8,581 nt of DNA from Desulfobacterales bacterium CG23_combo_of_CG06-09_8_20_14_all_51_8 (lineage in GTDB: Bacteria; Desulfobacterota; Desulfobacteria; Desulfobacterales; Desulfosalsimonadaceae). Numbering within the stretch: position 1 is the stretch's first letter; each line of letters opens with the position of its first letter. The stretch covers positions 1 through 8,581 of the forward strand of contig PCSG01000328.1 in assembly GCA_002772195.1 (NCBI GenBank), in the 5' to 3' direction. The notes under the pieces are model-generated. The model searched no databases and was not told where the DNA came from. It saw only the letters and a program-made list of their open reading frames with translations. This document shows, one piece after another, positions 5,895 through 8,581 of the stretch. The position numbers and the translations under genes were made by a program.

Positions 5895-8231
5895 TTACAC
5901 CAGTCTTGCCAATACCTCAAGCAGATTGCTCTGGTCAAAGCTGGTTTTTACAATATAGGCATCCGCGCCCGCATCCACGCCTTTTTCCCGGTCTTCCCGG
6001 GAATCCAGGCCGGTTACCAGCACGACGGGCTTCCGGCTGAGGACGTCATCCCCGCGGATTTTTTGGGTCAGCTCAAATCCATTCATTTTCGGCATTTCCA
6101 CATCCGATACCACGGCGTCGAAATCCCGGGTTTTGAGCTGCTGAAATCCGTCTTCGCCGTCGATGGCGGTGGACACCCGGTAGCCGGAGGATTCCAGAAT
6201 ATTTTTCAGGAGCGTCCGGGAGGTAAAGGAATCTTCAACGATTAAAACGGATTTCTGAAGCGGATGCTTTTTCGCGTCCAGGGCCTTGGCCATGGCAAAG
6301 GAAATGGACCGGCCCGAGGCCGTGGATATCAGATCATTGACATTTAATATCGGAACGACCTGGCCGTTGCCTAAAATCGTGGCTCCGCTGATGTTCGGAA
6401 TTTTTTTCAATTGTCTGCCCAGGCTTTTCACCAGCACCTCCTGCTCGCTACTGATTTGGTCCACGATACAGGCGATGGTTTTGTCGCCGCTTCCTAAAAT
6501 AATCACCGGCAGGGTGTCTTTTTTTGAGGGGGTGTCCGGGAGAGGCCGGGGCGGCAGTCCCAGGATATCGGATAAGGACACCAGTGACATTGCCTGGCCA
6601 TTGACGGAAATGATGGTTCTGTTCTCAGCGGTCCGGATGTCTTCGGGTTCAATCCGGAGACTATGATCCATGTGGGCGATGGGGAGAATGAAATCATGAC
6701 CGGATGCGGATACGATAATTCCCTTGAAGGTCGCCAGGGAAACCGGGAGTTCGATTTTAATTGTCGTGCCGGCATCCGGGCGGCTGGACACGAAAATCAG
6801 CCCGCTTAAGTTTTCAATATGTTCCTGGACAATGGCCATGCCGAGACCGCGCCCTGAAATTTCCGTGATCATCGGGCTGGTGGAAATGCCGGAATGAAAA
6901 ATAAGAGAGAGGGCTTCATCATCGGTCAGCGCCTCTGCCTGGGGGGCAGAGATTACTCCGGTTTTTAATGCCTTGGTTTTCAGGGCGGGGATATCGATGC
7001 CGGCCCCGTCATCTGCAACGATCATCTCCACTTTATGGCTTTCCGGCTGGGCGACGGTGATGCGGATTTTGCCCCAGGAGGGTTTGAGTTTGCGTTTCCG
7101 GGTCTCCGGCGTTTCAATGCCATGATCAATGGCGTTGCGGATCAGGTGAATGAAAGGGTCTTTGAGTCCTTCCAGGATCCGCTTGTCAATTTCAATATCG
7201 CCGCCGGAAATTTCAAGGTCGACATCCTTTCCCATATCTCTTGAAATCTCCCGCGCCATTCTCGGCAGAAGGGAAAACAACCGGGAAAAAGGGAGCAGGG
7301 ATGTTTTTTTCATTTCTTCGAGAAGCTCATCCACCATGGCGCCAAGGACCCGGTTGCTTTGCTCCATTGACGTGGAAAGTTCGTTGATTCTACCGGAGGT
7401 CTCCTCGATCTGGTCATGGGCCAATTCATAAAGCTGAAAAAAACGATCCAGCAGAGACCTATCCTGAAGCTGAAGGCGGACATCCTGGAGGTGTTTTTGG
7501 GACGTTTCGGAAATTTTTTTCCACTGACGGATGCTGTCCCGGGTTCCATTGATCTGCTTGAGGTGCTGGCTGAGGAGTTGCTTTACGGTGATCAGCTCTT
7601 CCGACTTCAGGAGCAGGGAGTCCAGTTTTGCGGCGGATATGCGCACGGTGTCGGTGAATCCGGCTCTGGAGGCAGGCGGCTGCGCGAATCGGGAGGATCC
7701 GGCGTCCGTTTCGGCTTCCGAGGGCGTTGGATGATCCGTCCGGGCGACTTCCAATGCCGGCTGGGGGAATTCTTTTGGCGCGGGTTTCCGGGGCTGGGTT
7801 TCCGGAGGCGGCTGCAAAGCATTTTTTTTCGGCTCTTTTTGCTCGGACACTGCCGTTGCGATGGCGGATAGAGAGTTTTCAAGCCCTTGCCGCTCCTGCT
7901 CCGGAGTCGAGAGATATTTCTCAATCATTCCCACCGCATGATGAAGCGTGTCAAAAATCTCCGGTTCAAAACGGATTTTTTCGTTTTTAAGGCTGCTGAA
8001 CAGGCTTTCCATCTCCTGGCAGAGGGACTCGACGGGGATGATATTCACGGAACGGGCCGCGCCCTTGAGGCTGTGGGCTTCACGGTAGACGATCTCCAGC
8101 TTCTGACGGCGGATTTCCGGATCAGCGTTTTTTTCCAGGGCCGTCAGATTGTCGAACATGCTGGTGATGCGCTCTTCGGCCTCGATTTTAAATGCTTCCA
8201 AAAGCTGCTGCTGTAAATCCTGATTATTCAT
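5895..8231 (-). CDS. CheA-type histidine kinase fused to a C-terminal receiver (WspE-like)
   Basis: The 778-residue central kinase of the chemosensory pathway. The N-terminal Hpt/P1 domain (about 1-110) carries phosphorylatable H53 in EAHSLKGAAR. A Pro/Ala/Glu-rich linker (about 131-192) follows where classical CheA has P2; no P2 is visible. The dimerisation/P3-like helical region (about 195-330) is unusually long. The ATPase domain has HLIRNAIDHG (362-371, N-box N366), DDGAG (407-411) and SGRGLGM (459-465). The CheW-like P5 domain (about 498-640) docks the kinase to receptor/CheW arrays. The C-terminal receiver (about 659-778) has E666/D667, acceptor D710, T740 and K762. This domain order and length match WspE of Pseudomonas and similar CheA-REC hybrids from alternative-function pathways. 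It starts 18 bases after the MCP stop codon, so the two are probably cotranscribed; the Shine-Dalgarno is weak. The attached receiver may act as a phosphate sink or a regulator of kinase output. Confidence 0.95.
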   Translation of the reverse strand: MNNQDLQQQLLEAFKIEAEERITSMFDNLTALEKNADPEIRRQKLEIVYREAHSLKGAARSVNIIPVESLCQEMESLFSSLKNEKIRFEPEIFDTLHHAVGMIEKYLSTPEQERQGLENSLSAIATAVSEQKEPKKNALQPPPETQPRKPAPKEFPQPALEVARTDHPTPSEAETDAGSSRFAQPPASRAGFTDTVRISAAKLDSLLLKSEELITVKQLLSQHLKQINGTRDSIRQWKKISETSQKHLQDVRLQLQDRSLLDRFFQLYELAHDQIEETSGRINELSTSMEQSNRVLGAMVDELLEEMKKTSLLPFSRLFSLLPRMAREISRDMGKDVDLEISGGDIEIDKRILEGLKDPFIHLIRNAIDHGIETPETRKRKLKPSWGKIRITVAQPESHKVEMIVADDGAGIDIPALKTKALKTGVISAPQAEALTDDEALSLIFHSGISTSPMITEISGRGLGMAIVQEHIENLSGLIFVSSRPDAGTTIKIELPVSLATFKGIIVSASGHDFILPIAHMDHSLRIEPEDIRTAENRTIISVNGQAMSLVSLSDILGLPPRPLPDTPSKKDTLPVIILGSGDKTIACIVDQISSEQEVLVKSLGRQLKKIPNISGATILGNGQVVPILNVNDLISTASGRSISFAMAKALDAKKHPLQKSVLIVEDSFTSRTLLKNILESSGYRVSTAIDGEDGFQQLKTRDFDAVVSDVEMPKMNGFELTQKIRGDDVLSRKPVVLVTGLDSREDREKGVDAGADAYIVKTSFDQSNLLEVLARLV

Positions 8232-8249
8232 GGAGTTTTTTCTTCAGCT

Positions 8250-8581
8250 TTAAATCTTATAACTCGACGTAATGGCTTTCATGGTCTGGGCCATTTCCTC
8301 TAGGCCTTTAATGGCATCCTCCAGCTGACGAACCCCTTCAAGATTCTGGGCAGTGGCGTCATTGATGCTTTCCATGGCCTGGGCGAGCTGGTCCATTCCG
8401 AAAAGCTGCTGCTGGTTAGAGGCCGTGATCTGCATGGCGGCTTCCGAAGACTCCGTCACCCGGCCGGACAACCGGTCAATGGCATCTCCCGCCTGTTCGG
8501 AAAGCTCCACCGCTTCGGCCACGGTTTTCGTGCCCCGCTCCGTCGCCATTACCGCCGTGCCGGTGGCCTTCTGGATGTCCA
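8250..8581 (-). CDS. Methyl-accepting chemotaxis protein, C-terminal fragment
   Basis: Only the last 109 residues are in view; the gene continues beyond the right edge. The visible sequence begins DIQKATGTAVMATERGTK, typical of the returning helix of the MCP cytoplasmic signalling hairpin beyond the tip that contacts CheA and CheW. It stays a heptad-rich Ala/Gln/Glu helix through MQITASNQQQLFGMDQLAQA to the end SSYKI. Several Gln/Glu pairs are candidate methylation sites. There is no C-terminal NWETF-type pentapeptide, so CheR/CheB are probably not tethered through it. The ligand-binding and membrane parts are missing, so the signal cannot be predicted. Its place directly upstream of the CheA hybrid suggests it is the dedicated receptor of this pathway (WspA position). 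Confidence 0.93.
   Translation of the reverse strand, partial: DIQKATGTAVMATERGTKTVAEAVELSEQAGDAIDRLSGRVTESSEAAMQITASNQQQLFGMDQLAQAMESINDATAQNLEGVRQLEDAIKGLEEMAQTMKAITSSYKI

Noticed and set aside
1..8581. CRISPR array, insertion sequence, tRNA or rRNA
   Set aside because: No regularly spaced repeats, transposase-like protein, terminal inverted repeats or tRNA-like cloverleaf were seen on either strand.

Overview
Every gene I can support lies on the minus strand, so the window reads right to left. The content is a chemosensory/two-component signalling cluster followed by the start of a membrane GTPase gene. Moderately high GC (roughly mid-50s %, by eye), tight spacing and the style of the hybrid kinases suggest a Gram-negative environmental bacterium. 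A Desulfobacterota-like sulfate reducer is my best guess, but it rests on general resemblance and not on a marker gene.

Layout, right to left: (1) 8581-8250, C-terminal tail of a methyl-accepting chemotaxis protein (MCP), cut by the window edge. (2) 8231-5895, a CheA-type kinase with its own C-terminal receiver (Hpt, dimerisation, ATPase, CheW-like P5, REC). (3) 5798-4866, a receiver-GGDEF diguanylate cyclase. (4) 4869-3817, a CheB methylesterase overlapping the previous gene by 4 bases. (5) 3786-1615, a hybrid histidine kinase with architecture REC-HisKA-HATPase-pseudoREC-REC. (6) A spacer of about 330 bases (1284-1614) with a weak promoter/operator candidate and traces of a possible broken small reading frame. 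(7) 1283-1, an EHD/dynamin-like GTPase with a transmembrane hairpin. It runs off the left edge without a stop.

Genes 1-4 match the parts list of the Wsp surface-sensing pathway of Pseudomonas: WspA receptor, WspE CheA-REC, WspR REC-GGDEF and WspF CheB. The order here is E-R-F. The CheR and CheW adaptors are not in the window and may lie further right. Inferred flow: the MCP controls the CheA hybrid, whose Hpt histidine H53 phosphorylates its own REC, the cyclase REC (raising c-di-GMP) and the CheB REC (receptor adaptation). The extra element is the hybrid kinase. Its only visible input domain is an N-terminal receiver closely resembling that of the cyclase, so it may be a second, branched target of the same CheA. 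Its middle receiver has lost three key residues, and the cyclase has an altered inhibitory site (KxxD instead of RxxD), so output control may differ from the textbook pathway.
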